From Andreprevotia chitinilytica DSM 18519 (GTDB lineage Bacteria > Pseudomonadota > Gammaproteobacteria > Burkholderiales > Chitinibacteraceae), in the NCBI RefSeq assembly GCF_000711875.1, contig NZ_JONM01000002.1, forward strand, positions 438,769 to 502,768: a DNA stretch of 64,000 nt, written 5' to 3'. Within the stretch, counting starts at the first letter, position 1. Each line of letters starts with the position of its first letter. A program made the translations under genes and the position numbers. The notes under the pieces are model-generated. The model saw only the letters and a list, made by a program, of their open reading frames with translations. It had not been told where the DNA came from and made no database searches. Shown here one piece after another: positions 55,865 through 64,000 of this stretch.

Positions 55865-56905
55865 TTACTTCAGAACCGGTGCGTTGTCTGCGCCAGTGAT
55901 TTGCTTCCACGAAGCACGCACTTCGTTCTTCACGGCATCCGGCAGCGGCACGTAGTCCAGATCCAGCGCGGTCTTGTCGCCATCCTTGTACGCCCAGTCG
56001 AAGTACTTCAGCACTTCGCGGCCGGTTTCCGGCTTGTCTTGCTTCTTGTAGACGAGGATGAAAGTCGCGCCAGTGATTGGCCATGCATCCTTGCCGGCTT
56101 GGTCGGTCAGCACCACGGCGAAGCCCGGTGTGCCCTTCCAGTCAGCATTGGCAGCAGCGGCCTTGAAGGTGTTTTCAGTCGGCTCTACGAAATTGCCGGC
56201 CTTGTTCTGCAGTTGGGTGTAATCCATCTTGTTTTGCTTGGCATATGCGTATTCGACATAGCCGATGGAGCCCTTGATGCGCTGAACGTATTGGGCCACG
56301 CCTTCGTTACCCTTGCCGCCTACGCCAACCGGCCAGGACACGGATGCGTCGTTACCAACCTTTTCCTTCCATTCGCCGGAGACCTTGGAGAGGTAGTTGG
56401 TGAAAATCCAGGTGGTGCCAGAGCCGTCGGCGCGGTGCACAACGGTGATCGCCTGATCCGGCAGCTTGATGCCAGGGTTCAGCTTTTGCAGCGGTTCTTC
56501 ATTCCACTTCTTGATCTTGCCCAGGAAGATTTCAGCCAGGACAGCAGGGGACAGCTTCAGCTCACCACCCTTGACGACATCCAGATTGGCGACCGGAACC
56601 ACGCCGCCCATCACGGTCGGGAACTGCGCCAGACCGGATTTATCCAGTTCAGCTGCGGACAACGGCTTGTCGGAAGCGCCGAAATCAACCGTCTTGGCCT
56701 GGATTTGCTTGATGCCGCCGCCGGAGCCGATCGATTGGTAGTTCAGACCGGTCTGGGTCTTGGCCTTGTATTGTTCGGCCCACTTGGCATACAGCGGATA
56801 CGGGAAGGTTGCGCCAGCGCCGGTGATGTCGGCTGCGAACACGTTTGCGGTAAACAAGCCCGCGGCAACGCCGAGGGAAACGAGCAATTTGCGTCCATAC
56901 GACAT
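55865..56905 (-). CDS. pstS: Phosphate-binding periplasmic protein PstS
   Basis: A 346-residue binding protein. Signal peptide about 1-24 (ending VFAA); phosphate-binding motifs [38 protein letters not shown], and [19 protein letters not shown]. It captures phosphate in the periplasm and delivers it to PstCA. It leads the pstSCAB operon. The upstream space to tpiA contains a weak Pho-box-like direct repeat. Confidence 0.97.
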   Translation of the reverse strand: MSYGRKLLVSLGVAAGLFTANVFAADITGAGATFPYPLYAKWAEQYKAKTQTGLNYQSIGSGGGIKQIQAKTVDFGASDKPLSAAELDKSGLAQFPTVMGGVVPVANLDVVKGGELKLSPAVLAEIFLGKIKKWNEEPLQKLNPGIKLPDQAITVVHRADGSGTTWIFTNYLSKVSGEWKEKVGNDASVSWPVGVGGKGNEGVAQYVQRIKGSIGYVEYAYAKQNKMDYTQLQNKAGNFVEPTENTFKAAAANADWKGTPGFAVVLTDQAGKDAWPITGATFILVYKKQDKPETGREVLKYFDWAYKDGDKTALDLDYVPLPDAVKNEVRASWKQITGADNAPVLK

Positions 56906-57003
56906 GGTGAAGCTCCTAGGTAGATCAGCACCGTAGTGGCCGGTGCGAGCGTTGGTAGATACGGTATGGGGACGGATGCTAGCGACTTCATGTTTCTGAA
57001 ATA

Positions 57004-57021
57004 TTACAAGTCCATCGCAAG
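57004..57021 (-). promoter_or_regulatory. Possible Pho box upstream of pstS
   Basis: On the minus strand, CTTGCGA and CTTGTAA repeat with an 11-bp period, the spacing of PhoB half-sites, about 100 nt before pstS. The match to the CTGTCAT consensus is poor, so this is tentative. Confidence 0.3.
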
Positions 57022-57097
57022 TCCGTATTAGGAGTGATCAGCGGTGCGGGATCGGCTGAGAGAGCGTCGCAGTGCGGCGACAAAGATGTAAGCTGGT

Positions 57098-57126
57098 TTG
57101 ACGCTGCTGCGGTGCGGGAATAGAAT
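57098..57126 (+). promoter_or_regulatory. Sigma-70 promoter of tpiA
   Basis: TTGACG (57098-57103), a 17-nt spacer and TAGAAT (57121-57126) lie 30 nt before the tpiA ATG. Both boxes differ from consensus by one base. Confidence 0.75.
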
Positions 57127-57155
57127 TTTGTGTTTTCCAAAGCGGGCGGAATGGA

Positions 57156-57866
57156 ATGGCACGACAACTCGTGATCGGCAACTGGAAGATGCACGGCAGC
57201 GTCGGGCAGATTCGCACTGTGTTGCCAGAGCTGGTTCGCGCCGAGCTGGGGGCCAACGTCGGCGTGTGCGTCCCGTTCCCATACCTTGCCTTGGCGAAGT
57301 CACTACTGGCGGATACGCCTGTGCAGCTTGGCGCTCAAGATGTTTGCGAGTTCCATATTGGTGCGTACACCGGTGAAGTCTCGCCAGCCATGCTGGCCGA
57401 TGTGGGTTGTGAAATGGTGATCATCGGCCATTCCGAGCGGCGACGTTATTTCAACGAAACCAGCGAAATGGCTGCGCGCAAGGTCAATGCTGCATTGGAT
57501 GGCGGTTTATTGCCGGTCTATTGCGTCGGCGAGACGCTCGAACAGCGTCAGAAGGGCGTCGCACGCGAAATCATTTCCGAAGAATTGCAAGTGCTCGCCG
57601 GCGTGCCGACGAGCCTGTATACGGTTGCCTATGAGCCGGCTTGGGCGGTTGGAACCGGTATCGTGGCGACACCGGATCAAATTGCTGAAATGCATGATTT
57701 CATCAAGCAGACACTCGATGCGCGTACAAGGGTGCTGTATGGCGGTAGCGTGAAGGCCGATAATGCCGCGACAGTGCTGGCGACCGATGGGGTCGACGGC
57801 GTATTGGTCGGTGGTGCTGCGCTCTCTGCAACCGAGTTCCTGAATATCTGTCGGCATGCCCGCTGA
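57156..57866 (+). CDS. tpiA: Triosephosphate isomerase
   Basis: A 236-residue TIM-barrel enzyme interconverting dihydroxyacetone phosphate and glyceraldehyde-3-phosphate. Catalytic residues are in GNWKMHG (Lys), IIGHSERR (His) and YEPAWAVGTG (Glu); the phosphate-binding GGSVKADN and GVLVGGAAL segments are intact. It is slightly shorter than the E. coli enzyme (255), as is common in betaproteobacteria. It opens the conserved tpiA-secG-tRNA-Leu-nuo block. Confidence 0.96.
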   Translation: MARQLVIGNWKMHGSVGQIRTVLPELVRAELGANVGVCVPFPYLALAKSLLADTPVQLGAQDVCEFHIGAYTGEVSPAMLADVGCEMVIIGHSERRRYFNETSEMAARKVNAALDGGLLPVYCVGETLEQRQKGVAREIISEELQVLAGVPTSLYTVAYEPAWAVGTGIVATPDQIAEMHDFIKQTLDARTRVLYGGSVKADNAATVLATDGVDGVLVGGAALSATEFLNICRHAR

Positions 57867-57868
57867 CA

Positions 57869-57898
57869 TTGCCAAAACCAGTGTTACGGCGCTAGAAT
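57869..57898 (+). promoter_or_regulatory. Candidate sigma-70 promoter of secG
   Basis: TTGCCA (57869-57874), 18-nt spacer, TAGAAT (57893-57898), starting just after the tpiA stop and 26 nt before secG. It would let secG and the nuo genes be expressed apart from tpiA. Confidence 0.6.
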
Positions 57899-57923
57899 TC
57901 GCGCCGAATTTATAGAGAAAAAA

Positions 57924-58265
57924 ATGGAATTCCTGAAAACCCTTATTCTTGTCATTAACGTGCTTTCCGCGCTGTCGGTGATCATTCTGGTCCTGATGCA
58001 GCACGGTAAAGGTGCTGACATGGGCGCTGCTTTCGGTAGCGGCTCCGCAGGTAGTCTCTTCGGATCCTCTGGCTCGGCTAACTTTCTGAGCCGCAGCACG
58101 GCAGTTGCCGCCTCCGTATTCTTTGTGTCCTGCCTTGGGCTGACCTTGATGATCGTGCCCTCCAAGGGCAGCTCGCTCGGCGTGATGAGCGGTGTCAAGG
58201 CGCCTGTAGCAAGCGCTGTCCAGCAGCAGCCGGCCTCTCCGGTGCAGAACAAGATCCCCGAATAA
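57924..58265 (+). CDS. secG: Protein translocase subunit SecG
   Basis: A 113-residue SecG, the small subunit of the SecYEG channel. Two membrane helices (about 5-25 and 57-77) flank the conserved VLMQHGKGADMGAAFGSGSAGSLFGSSGSANFLSR loop. The C-terminal tail is Pro/Gln-rich and not conserved. It lies between tpiA and tRNA-Leu, as in many beta- and gammaproteobacteria. Confidence 0.95.
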   Translation: MEFLKTLILVINVLSALSVIILVLMQHGKGADMGAAFGSGSAGSLFGSSGSANFLSRSTAVAASVFFVSCLGLTLMIVPSKGSSLGVMSGVKAPVASAVQQQPASPVQNKIPE

Positions 58266-58287
58266 TTTCTCGGGCAGTCCAGAACAA

Positions 58288-58372
58288 GCCGACATGGTGA
58301 AATTGGTAGACACGCTATCTTGAGGGGGTAGTGGCTGCGGCTGTGTGAGTTCGAGTCTCACTGTCGGCACCA
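58288..58372 (+). tRNA. tRNA-Leu (GAG)
   Basis: An 85-nt tRNA with a 7-bp acceptor stem (GCCGACA / TGTCGGC) and encoded ACCA end. The D-arm has AATTGGTAGACAC, the anticodon loop is TTGAGGG giving anticodon GAG (codons CUU/CUC), a long variable arm marks a class II tRNA, and the T-arm has GTTCGAGTC. It is placed between secG and nuoA, a conserved position in the group. Confidence 0.96.
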
Positions 58373-58460
58373 TCTCTGTAGCGGCCGGTGTGCGTCACCG
58401 GCGTGCAAAAATAATAAAAAACAGAACTATTTTCTTTTTGATTGTTACCGGGGATTCACG

Positions 58461-58829
58461 ATGTTGCAGAACTATTTCCCCATCTTGCTGTTTATCGTCA
58501 TTGCCTCGGTGGTCGGTGTTTTGCCGATGGCGCTTGGTAAGGCGGTCAGCATGGTGCTGGGAACCAACAAGCCGGATCCGGCCAAGCTCTCGCCCTATGA
58601 GTGCGGCTTTGAGGCGTTCGAAGATGCGCGCATGCAGTTCGACGTGCGCTATTACCTCGTCGCCATTCTCTTCATTCTGTTCGATCTCGAAGTCGCCTTC
58701 CTCGTGCCATGGGCCTTGGTGCTCAAGGAAATCGGTTCTTTCGGTTTCTTCTCCATGATGATTTTCCTGGCCGTCCTGGTTGTTGGCTTCATCTACGAGT
58801 GGATGAAGGGCGCGTTGGAGTGGGAGTAA
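58461..58829 (+). CDS. nuoA: NADH-quinone oxidoreductase subunit A
   Basis: A 122-residue three-helix membrane subunit of complex [45 protein letters not shown] is the family signature. It starts the nuo operon, 88 nt after tRNA-Leu. Confidence 0.96.
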   Translation: MLQNYFPILLFIVIASVVGVLPMALGKAVSMVLGTNKPDPAKLSPYECGFEAFEDARMQFDVRYYLVAILFILFDLEVAFLVPWALVLKEIGSFGFFSMMIFLAVLVVGFIYEWMKGALEWE

Positions 58830-58834
58830 ACGAG

Positions 58835-59335
58835 ATGAATGCACAAACTCTGGAAAACAAGGGTTTCATTACGACTACCGTCGATACGGTCGTCAACTGG
58901 ACCCGTACCGGCTCGCTGTGGCCGATGACCTTCGGTCTCGCCTGTTGTGCGGTCGAGATGATGCACGCCGGCGCGGCGCGCTATGACCTCGACCGTTTCG
59001 GCATCGTATTTCGCCCGTCCCCCCGTCAGTCTGACTTGATGATTGTTGCTGGCACCCTGTGCAACAAGATGGCACCAGCCTTGCGCAAGGTCTATGACCA
59101 GATGCCCGAGCCACGCTGGGTGCTCTCGATGGGCTCCTGTGCCAACGGTGGCGGCTATTACCACTATTCATATTCTGTTGTGCGCGGTTGTGATCGCATC
59201 GTGCCGGTCGATGTTTATGTGCCGGGTTGCCCGCCGACAGCTGAGGCGCTGCTCTACGGTCTGATCCAGCTGCAAAACAAGATCAAGCGTACCAACACCA
59301 TTGCACGGGCCGGTTTCTTGGCTCGTCAGGCGTGA
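58835..59335 (+). CDS. nuoB: NADH-quinone oxidoreductase subunit B
   Basis: A 166-residue subunit that carries cluster N2. Its four ligands are the tandem Cys in [11 protein letters not shown], one Cys in [11 protein letters not shown] and one in [14 protein letters not shown]. The ATG at 58835 lies 5 nt after the nuoA stop and gives the normal N-terminus; the ORF reads further upstream inside nuoA. It acts at the quinone end of the peripheral arm. Confidence 0.96.
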   Translation: MNAQTLENKGFITTTVDTVVNWTRTGSLWPMTFGLACCAVEMMHAGAARYDLDRFGIVFRPSPRQSDLMIVAGTLCNKMAPALRKVYDQMPEPRWVLSMGSCANGGGYYHYSYSVVRGCDRIVPVDVYVPGCPPTAEALLYGLIQLQNKIKRTNTIARAGFLARQA

Positions 59336-59342
59336 GGACGGT

Positions 59343-59936
59343 ATGGCTAAGCTCAATACTCTGATCGACAGTTTGAACGCCGTATTTGGCGACAAGCTCG
59401 TTAGCCTCAAGACTGATCTGGATGAAGTCACCATCGAGATTGGCGCTGCAAACTGGCTGGAAGCGGCCAAGACGCTGCGTGATCATGCTGAACTTCGTTT
59501 CGAAGCCTGTGTAGATGTCGCTGGCGTCGATTACAGCACCTACAAAGACGGCATCTGGGAAGGCCAACGCTTTGCGTCGGTCTACCATTTGCTGTCGTAC
59601 GCGCATAACTGGCGTGTTCGCGTGCGCGTGTTCGCGCTGGATGATGATTTCCCGGTCATCGCCTCTGTGGTTGATGTCTGGTCTGGCGTGAACTGGTTCG
59701 AGCGCGAAGCGTTCGACCTCTATGGTCTCGTCTATGAAGGTCATCCGGATCTGCGTCGCATCCTCACCGACTACGGTTTTGTCGGTCATCCGTTCCGCAA
59801 GGATTTCCCGCTCTCCGGCTACGTCGAAATGCGTTACGACGCCGAGCAAGGGCGCGTGATCTACCAGCCCGTCACCATCGAACCGCGCGAAATCACCCCG
59901 CGCATCATTCGCGAGGAGAATTACGGTGGCGTCTGA
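59343..59936 (+). CDS. nuoC: NADH-quinone oxidoreductase subunit C
   Basis: A 197-residue 30-kDa subunit. Family block: [48 protein letters not shown]. NuoC and NuoD are separate here, unlike the fused NuoCD of E. coli. The ATG at 59343 lies 7 nt after nuoB; the 3' end overlaps nuoD by 11 nt. Confidence 0.96.
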   Translation: MAKLNTLIDSLNAVFGDKLVSLKTDLDEVTIEIGAANWLEAAKTLRDHAELRFEACVDVAGVDYSTYKDGIWEGQRFASVYHLLSYAHNWRVRVRVFALDDDFPVIASVVDVWSGVNWFEREAFDLYGLVYEGHPDLRRILTDYGFVGHPFRKDFPLSGYVEMRYDAEQGRVIYQPVTIEPREITPRIIREENYGGV

Positions 59937-61182
59937 AATCCGTAACTACACGCTTAACTTCGGTCCGCAGCACCCGGCTGCGCACGGCGTATTGCGCCTC
60001 GTGCTCGAACTCGACGGCGAAGTCGTCGAACGCGCCGACCCGCACATCGGCCTGCTGCATCGCGCCACCGAAAAGCTGGCTGAATCCAAGACCTATATCC
60101 AGTCGCTGCCATATATGGATCGTCTCGACTACGTGTCGATGATGTCCAACGAGCACGCGTACTGCATGGCGATAGAGAAGCTGGTCGGCATCGAGGTCCC
60201 GGTCCGTGCCCAATACATCCGCGTGATGTTCGACGAGATCACCCGCATCCTGAACCACTTGATGTGGATCGGTGCGCACGGCCTCGATTGCGGCGCCATG
60301 ACCATCTTCCTGTACGCCTTCCGCGAGCGCGAAGACCTGATGGACTGCTATGAAGCGGTTTCGGGCGCGCGTATGCATGCGGCTTACTATCGGCCGGGTG
60401 GCGTCTACCGCGATCTGCCGGATGTGATGCCGCAATACAAGGCGTCCAAGGTACACAACGCCGCCGCGATCAAGAAGATGAATTCGAACCGCGAAGGTTC
60501 GCTGCTCGACTTCATCGAAGACTTCACCAACCGCTTCCCGACCTATGTCGACGAGTATGAAACCTTGCTCACCGACAACCGGATCTGGAAGCAGCGTACC
60601 GTCGGCATCGGCGTACTGACGCCGGAACGCGCCATGAATCTTGGCCTGACCGGCGCGATGCTGCGTGGCTCCGGCATCGCTTGGGATCTGCGCAAGAAGC
60701 AGCCGTACGAAGTCTACGAAAAAATGGATTTCGACATTCCGGTGGGCAAGAACGGGGACTGCTATGACCGTTACTTGGTCCGCGTGGAAGAAATGCGCCA
60801 GTCCAACCGCATCATCAAGCAGTGTGTGCAGTGGCTGAAAGCAAACCGGGGCCCGGTCATCGTCGACAACCACAAGGTGGCACCGCCATCGCGTGTCGAC
60901 ATGAAGTCGAACATGGAAGAGCTGATTCACCACTTCAAGCTCTTCACCGAAGGCATGCACGTGCCGGAAGGCGAGGCCTACGCGGCCGTTGAGCATCCGA
61001 AGGGCGAGTTCGGCATTTACATGGTATCCGACGGCGCCAACAAACCATACCGCCTGAAGATTCGCGCCCCTGGCTTTGCGCACCTCGCATCGCTGGACGA
61101 AATGGCGCGTGGTCACATGATCTCCGACGTGGTCGCGATCATCGGCACGCAAGATATTGTATTTGGGGAGATTGACCGCTGA
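59926..61182 (+). CDS. nuoD: NADH-quinone oxidoreductase subunit D
   Basis: A 418-residue 49-kDa subunit that forms the quinone site with Nuo[36 protein letters not shown], and [22 protein letters not shown] are typical, and the C-terminus ends [14 protein letters not shown]. The start is GTG at 59926, inside the nuoC 3' end, so the two are translationally coupled. Confidence 0.96.
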   Translation: MASEIRNYTLNFGPQHPAAHGVLRLVLELDGEVVERADPHIGLLHRATEKLAESKTYIQSLPYMDRLDYVSMMSNEHAYCMAIEKLVGIEVPVRAQYIRVMFDEITRILNHLMWIGAHGLDCGAMTIFLYAFREREDLMDCYEAVSGARMHAAYYRPGGVYRDLPDVMPQYKASKVHNAAAIKKMNSNREGSLLDFIEDFTNRFPTYVDEYETLLTDNRIWKQRTVGIGVLTPERAMNLGLTGAMLRGSGIAWDLRKKQPYEVYEKMDFDIPVGKNGDCYDRYLVRVEEMRQSNRIIKQCVQWLKANRGPVIVDNHKVAPPSRVDMKSNMEELIHHFKLFTEGMHVPEGEAYAAVEHPKGEFGIYMVSDGANKPYRLKIRAPGFAHLASLDEMARGHMISDVVAIIGTQDIVFGEIDR

Positions 61183-61670
61183 TGAGTGCGAACAATCTGT
61201 TGACGCCAGAGTCGCTGGCGCAAATTGACCGCGAACTGGCGAAGTACCCGGCAGATCAACGCCGTTCCGCCATCATGGGCGCGCTGCGTATCGCGCAGAC
61301 TGAAAAGCGTCACCTGACCAACGAGTTGATCGAATACGTCGCTGACTATGTTCGTATTCCGCCGGTCGCCGCTTATGAAGTCGCCAGCTTCTACAACATG
61401 TATGACATGAAGCCGGTCGGCAAATACAAGCTGACCGTCTGCACCAACTTGCCCTGTGCTTTGTCCGGCGGTTATCAGGCGGCTGATTATCTGAAGCAAA
61501 AGCTCGGCATCGACATCGGCGAAACCACAGCTGATGGCAAGTTCACGCTGAAGGAGGGCGAGTGCATGGGCGCTTGCGGTTATGCGCCGGTGATGCTGGT
61601 GAACAACCACACCATGTGCAATCACATGACGCCTGAGGCGCTCGACAAGAAACTGGCGGAGCTCGAATAA
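61182..61670 (+). CDS. nuoE: NADH-quinone oxidoreductase subunit E
   Basis: A 162-residue 24-kDa subunit. The thioredoxin-like domain binds cluster N1a through Cys in CTNLPC and CMGAC. It starts on the last base of the nuoD stop (TGATG). Together with NuoF it forms the NADH module. Confidence 0.96.
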   Translation: MSANNLLTPESLAQIDRELAKYPADQRRSAIMGALRIAQTEKRHLTNELIEYVADYVRIPPVAAYEVASFYNMYDMKPVGKYKLTVCTNLPCALSGGYQAADYLKQKLGIDIGETTADGKFTLKEGECMGACGYAPVMLVNNHTMCNHMTPEALDKKLAELE

Positions 61671-61671
61671 G

Positions 61672-62961
61672 ATGACCGTGTATGTAAAAGGCGTCGTGTT
61701 CGAAGGCGTTGATTTTGACGATCCGAACAGCTGGAAACTCGATGCATATGTGAAGCGCGGCGGTTATGCGGCGCTCAAGAAAATCATTGAAAACAAGATC
61801 ACCCAAGACGAAATCATCGCCGAGATGAAGGCGTCCAGCCTGCGTGGTCGCGGTGGTGCGGGTTTCCCGACCGGCCTGAAGTGGTCCTTCATGCCGCGTA
61901 GTTTTCCGGGGCAGAAATACCTCGTCTGCAACACGGACGAAGGCGAGCCGGGCACCTTCAAAGACCTCGATATCATGGTCAACAACCCGCACGCGCTGAT
62001 CGAAGGCATGATCATCGGCGGCTACGCCATGGGCATCACCGTTGGTTACAACTACATCCACGGTGAAGTGTTCGAAGCCTATGAACGCTTTGAAGAAGCA
62101 CTGGAAGAAGCGCGTGCGGCCGGTTTCCTTGGCGACAAGATTCTCGGTTCCGATTTCTGCTTCCAGTTGCACGGTCATCACGGTTACGGCGCTTATATCT
62201 GCGGCGAAGAAACCGCGTTGCTCGAATCGCTGGAAGGCAAGAAAGGCCAGCCGCGCTTCAAGCCGCCGTTCCCGGCGAGCTATGGCCTGTATGGCAAGCC
62301 GACCACCATCAACAACACCGAAACATTCGCATCGGTGCCGTACATCATTCGTGAGGGCGGCCAGAAGTTTCTGGAACTGGGCAAGCCGAACAACGGTGGC
62401 ACCAAGCTGTTCTCGGTATCCGGCCATGTGAACCGCCCGGGCAACTACGAGGTTCCGCTCGGCCTGCCGTTCAGCGAGTTGCTGGAAATGTGCGGCGGCA
62501 TGCGTGATGGCAAGAAGCTGAAAGCCGTCATTCCGGGGGGCTCGTCTGCCCCGGTTTTGCCGGCCGATATCATGATGCAATGCACGATGGACTATGACTC
62601 CATCGCCAAGGCCGGCTCGATGCTCGGTTCTGGCGCGGTGATCGTCATGGACGAATCCGTCTGCATGGTCAAAGCGCTTGAGCGTCTGAGCTACTTCTAC
62701 CACGAAGAATCCTGCGGCCAATGTACGCCGTGCCGCGAAGGCACTGGCTGGCTGTATCGCGTGGTGCACCGCATCGAACACGGTCTGGGCCGTCCGGAAG
62801 ATCTGGACCTCCTGCTGTCCGTTGGCGGCAACATCGCAGGTCGCACCATTTGTGCGCTGGGCGACGCTGCCGTGATGCCGGTGCAAGGGATGCTCAAGCA
62901 CTTCCGCGCTGAATTCGAACACCACATCCAACACAAATCCTGCCTGGTTCCGGGCTTCTGA
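61672..62961 (+). CDS. nuoF: NADH-quinone oxidoreductase subunit F
   Basis: A 429-residue 51-kDa subunit. FMN and NADH are bound by [14 protein letters not shown] and the [12 protein letters not shown] block; cluster N3 by Cys in [13 protein letters not shown] and in [10 protein letters not shown]. This is where NADH is oxidised. It starts 1 nt after nuoE. Confidence 0.97.
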   Translation: MTVYVKGVVFEGVDFDDPNSWKLDAYVKRGGYAALKKIIENKITQDEIIAEMKASSLRGRGGAGFPTGLKWSFMPRSFPGQKYLVCNTDEGEPGTFKDLDIMVNNPHALIEGMIIGGYAMGITVGYNYIHGEVFEAYERFEEALEEARAAGFLGDKILGSDFCFQLHGHHGYGAYICGEETALLESLEGKKGQPRFKPPFPASYGLYGKPTTINNTETFASVPYIIREGGQKFLELGKPNNGGTKLFSVSGHVNRPGNYEVPLGLPFSELLEMCGGMRDGKKLKAVIPGGSSAPVLPADIMMQCTMDYDSIAKAGSMLGSGAVIVMDESVCMVKALERLSYFYHEESCGQCTPCREGTGWLYRVVHRIEHGLGRPEDLDLLLSVGGNIAGRTICALGDAAVMPVQGMLKHFRAEFEHHIQHKSCLVPGF

Positions 62962-63002
62962 TTTGGGTCGGTTTAAAAATTTGCCATTGAATCGAGTCGA
63001 TC

Positions 63003-64000
63003 ATGCTGGAAATTGAAATCGACGGTAAGACTTTGACAGTGCCGGGCGGTAGCACGGTGATGGACGCGGCGAACTCCGTCGGCGTGCACATCCCGCATTT
63101 CTGCTACCACAAGAAACTGTCGATCGCCGCCAACTGCCGCATGTGCCTGGTCCAGGTCGAGAAAGCGCCCAAGCCGCTGCCCGCCTGTGCCACGCCCGTG
63201 ACCGACGGCATGAAGGTCTACACGCACTCTGATATGGCCGTGAAGGCCCAGAAGGGCGTGATGGAGTTTCTGCTCATTAATCACCCGCTCGATTGCCCGA
63301 TTTGCGATCAGGGCGGCGAGTGCAACCTGCAGGACTTGGCGGTTGGCTATGGTCAATCCGGCTCGCGCTATCAGGAAGAAAAGCGCGTGGTCGTGAACAA
63401 GGACTTGGGCCCGCTCGTCTCCACTGACATGACGCGCTGCATCCACTGCAGCCGCTGCGTGCGCTTCACCGAAGAAATCGCCGGCTTCCAGGAGCTGGGC
63501 ATGGGTGGCCGTGGCGAATTCACCGAAGTATTGCCTTTCATTGGCAAAACGGTGAACTCAGAAATTTCCGGCAACATCATCGATTTGTGCCCGGTCGGCG
63601 CGCTTACCAGCAAGCCGTTCCGCTACAGCGCCCGCACGTGGGAGCTGTCCCGTCGCAAGAGCGTCGCTGCACACGATGGCTTGGGTTCCAACCTCGTCGT
63701 GCAAGTGAAGGATCACAAGATCAAGCGCGTGCTGCCGCTGGAAAACGAAGCCATCAACGAATGCTGGCTGTCCGATCGCGATCGCTTCAGCTACGAAGCG
63801 CTGAACTCGGATGAGCGTCTGACCAAGCCGCTGATCAAGCAGGGCGGCGTGTGGCAAGAAGCTGACTGGCAAACCGCGCTCGAATATGTCGCCAATGGCC
63901 TGAAGTCGGTTGTCGCTGATCACGGCGCGGATAGCGTCGCTGGCGTGGCGAATCAAGCTGCTACCCTGGAAGAGCTGTTCCTGTTCAAGAAGCTGCTCGC
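63003..64000 (+). CDS. nuoG: NADH-quinone oxidoreductase subunit G, 5' part
   Basis: The first 332 residues of the 75-kDa subunit are visible; the gene runs off the right edge. Iron-sulfur ligands seen so far: the [2Fe-2S] set in HIPHFCYHK, NCRMC and PACATP; the His/Cys set HPLDCPICDQGGEC; and TRCIHCSRCVRF with NIIDLCPVGAL for the N4/N5 [4Fe-4S] clusters. A molybdopterin-oxidoreductase-like domain begins near residue 215. The ATG at 63003 is 41 nt after nuoF. Confidence 0.96.
   Translation, partial: MLEIEIDGKTLTVPGGSTVMDAANSVGVHIPHFCYHKKLSIAANCRMCLVQVEKAPKPLPACATPVTDGMKVYTHSDMAVKAQKGVMEFLLINHPLDCPICDQGGECNLQDLAVGYGQSGSRYQEEKRVVVNKDLGPLVSTDMTRCIHCSRCVRFTEEIAGFQELGMGGRGEFTEVLPFIGKTVNSEISGNIIDLCPVGALTSKPFRYSARTWELSRRKSVAAHDGLGSNLVVQVKDHKIKRVLPLENEAINECWLSDRDRFSYEALNSDERLTKPLIKQGGVWQEADWQTALEYVANGLKSVVADHGADSVAGVANQAATLEELFLFKKLL

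Noticed and set aside
58288-58372. tRNA-Leu as an integration site
   Set aside because: No integrase, repeated tRNA 3' end or atypical sequence follows; the nuo operon begins directly, as in relatives.

Overview
The window is a piece of a betaproteobacterial chromosome, most likely from the Neisseriales and probably a chitin-degrading member of the Chromobacteriaceae/Chitinibacteraceae type. The grounds are gene order and content: bamE divergent from fur, tpiA-secG-tRNA-Leu-nuo, an EarP/EF-P pair with Arg32 in EF-P, acs/actP with a CBS-DUF294 protein, and secreted chitin-binding proteins. This placement is inference; no rRNA lies in the window. GC content and codon use look even throughout. 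I see no prophage, integrase, insertion sequence or CRISPR array.

Layout. 1-1631: the 5' part of a secreted protein with two chitin-binding modules, running off the left edge. 1830-6597: pirin with a divergent LysR regulator, a DUF1697 protein, and a MarR/cytochrome b561/YceI/YceI cluster. 6815-13439: beta-carbonic anhydrase, a chemoreceptor, a TPR protein, a HAD phosphatase, a DUF924 protein and a BaiN-type flavoprotein. 13707-17530: a second cytochrome b561, bamE-dapB divergent from fur, then the N-degron transferases aat and bpt. 17617-21689: a secreted metzincin-type lipoprotein, a small secreted protein of unknown role, and a Bcr/CflA transporter, followed by a REP-like inverted repeat. 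21849-27752: prlC, a 140-nt nested palindrome, a gamma-carbonic-anhydrase-like protein, earP, efp, a DUF2236 protein and a thioredoxin-like ferredoxin. 27846-30772: a GH18 chitinase with the same chitin-binding cassette as the left-edge gene, and a small low-complexity protein. 30849-34739: uvrB, a YbdK-type ligase and a MazEF/ChpSB-like toxin-antitoxin pair.

34934-42983 is an acetate module: acs, a DnaQ-like exonuclease, a cNMP/CBS/DUF294 protein, actP and yjcH, with a divergent LysR regulator. 43011-46095: a 9-copy heptamer repeat, rpmB-rpmG and ftsK. 46330-49290: an MFS transporter, a 2-hydroxyacid dehydrogenase and an acyltransferase. 49336-52749: a compact extracytosolic flavinylation locus made of an outer-membrane porin, an FMN-binding protein with an SGAT acceptor motif, ApbE, and a His-rich four-helix membrane protein. 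53085-56905: pstSCAB, with a strong hairpin between pstS and pstC. 57156-64000: tpiA, secG, tRNA-Leu(GAG) and nuoA-G, with nuoG cut by the right edge.

The flavinylation locus is the best candidate for a less-described system: a possible envelope electron-transfer or metal-reduction unit, with a Fur-like inverted repeat upstream. The nested palindrome at 23933-24072 and the chitin-binding cassette shared by two secreted proteins are the strongest non-coding or structural observations.
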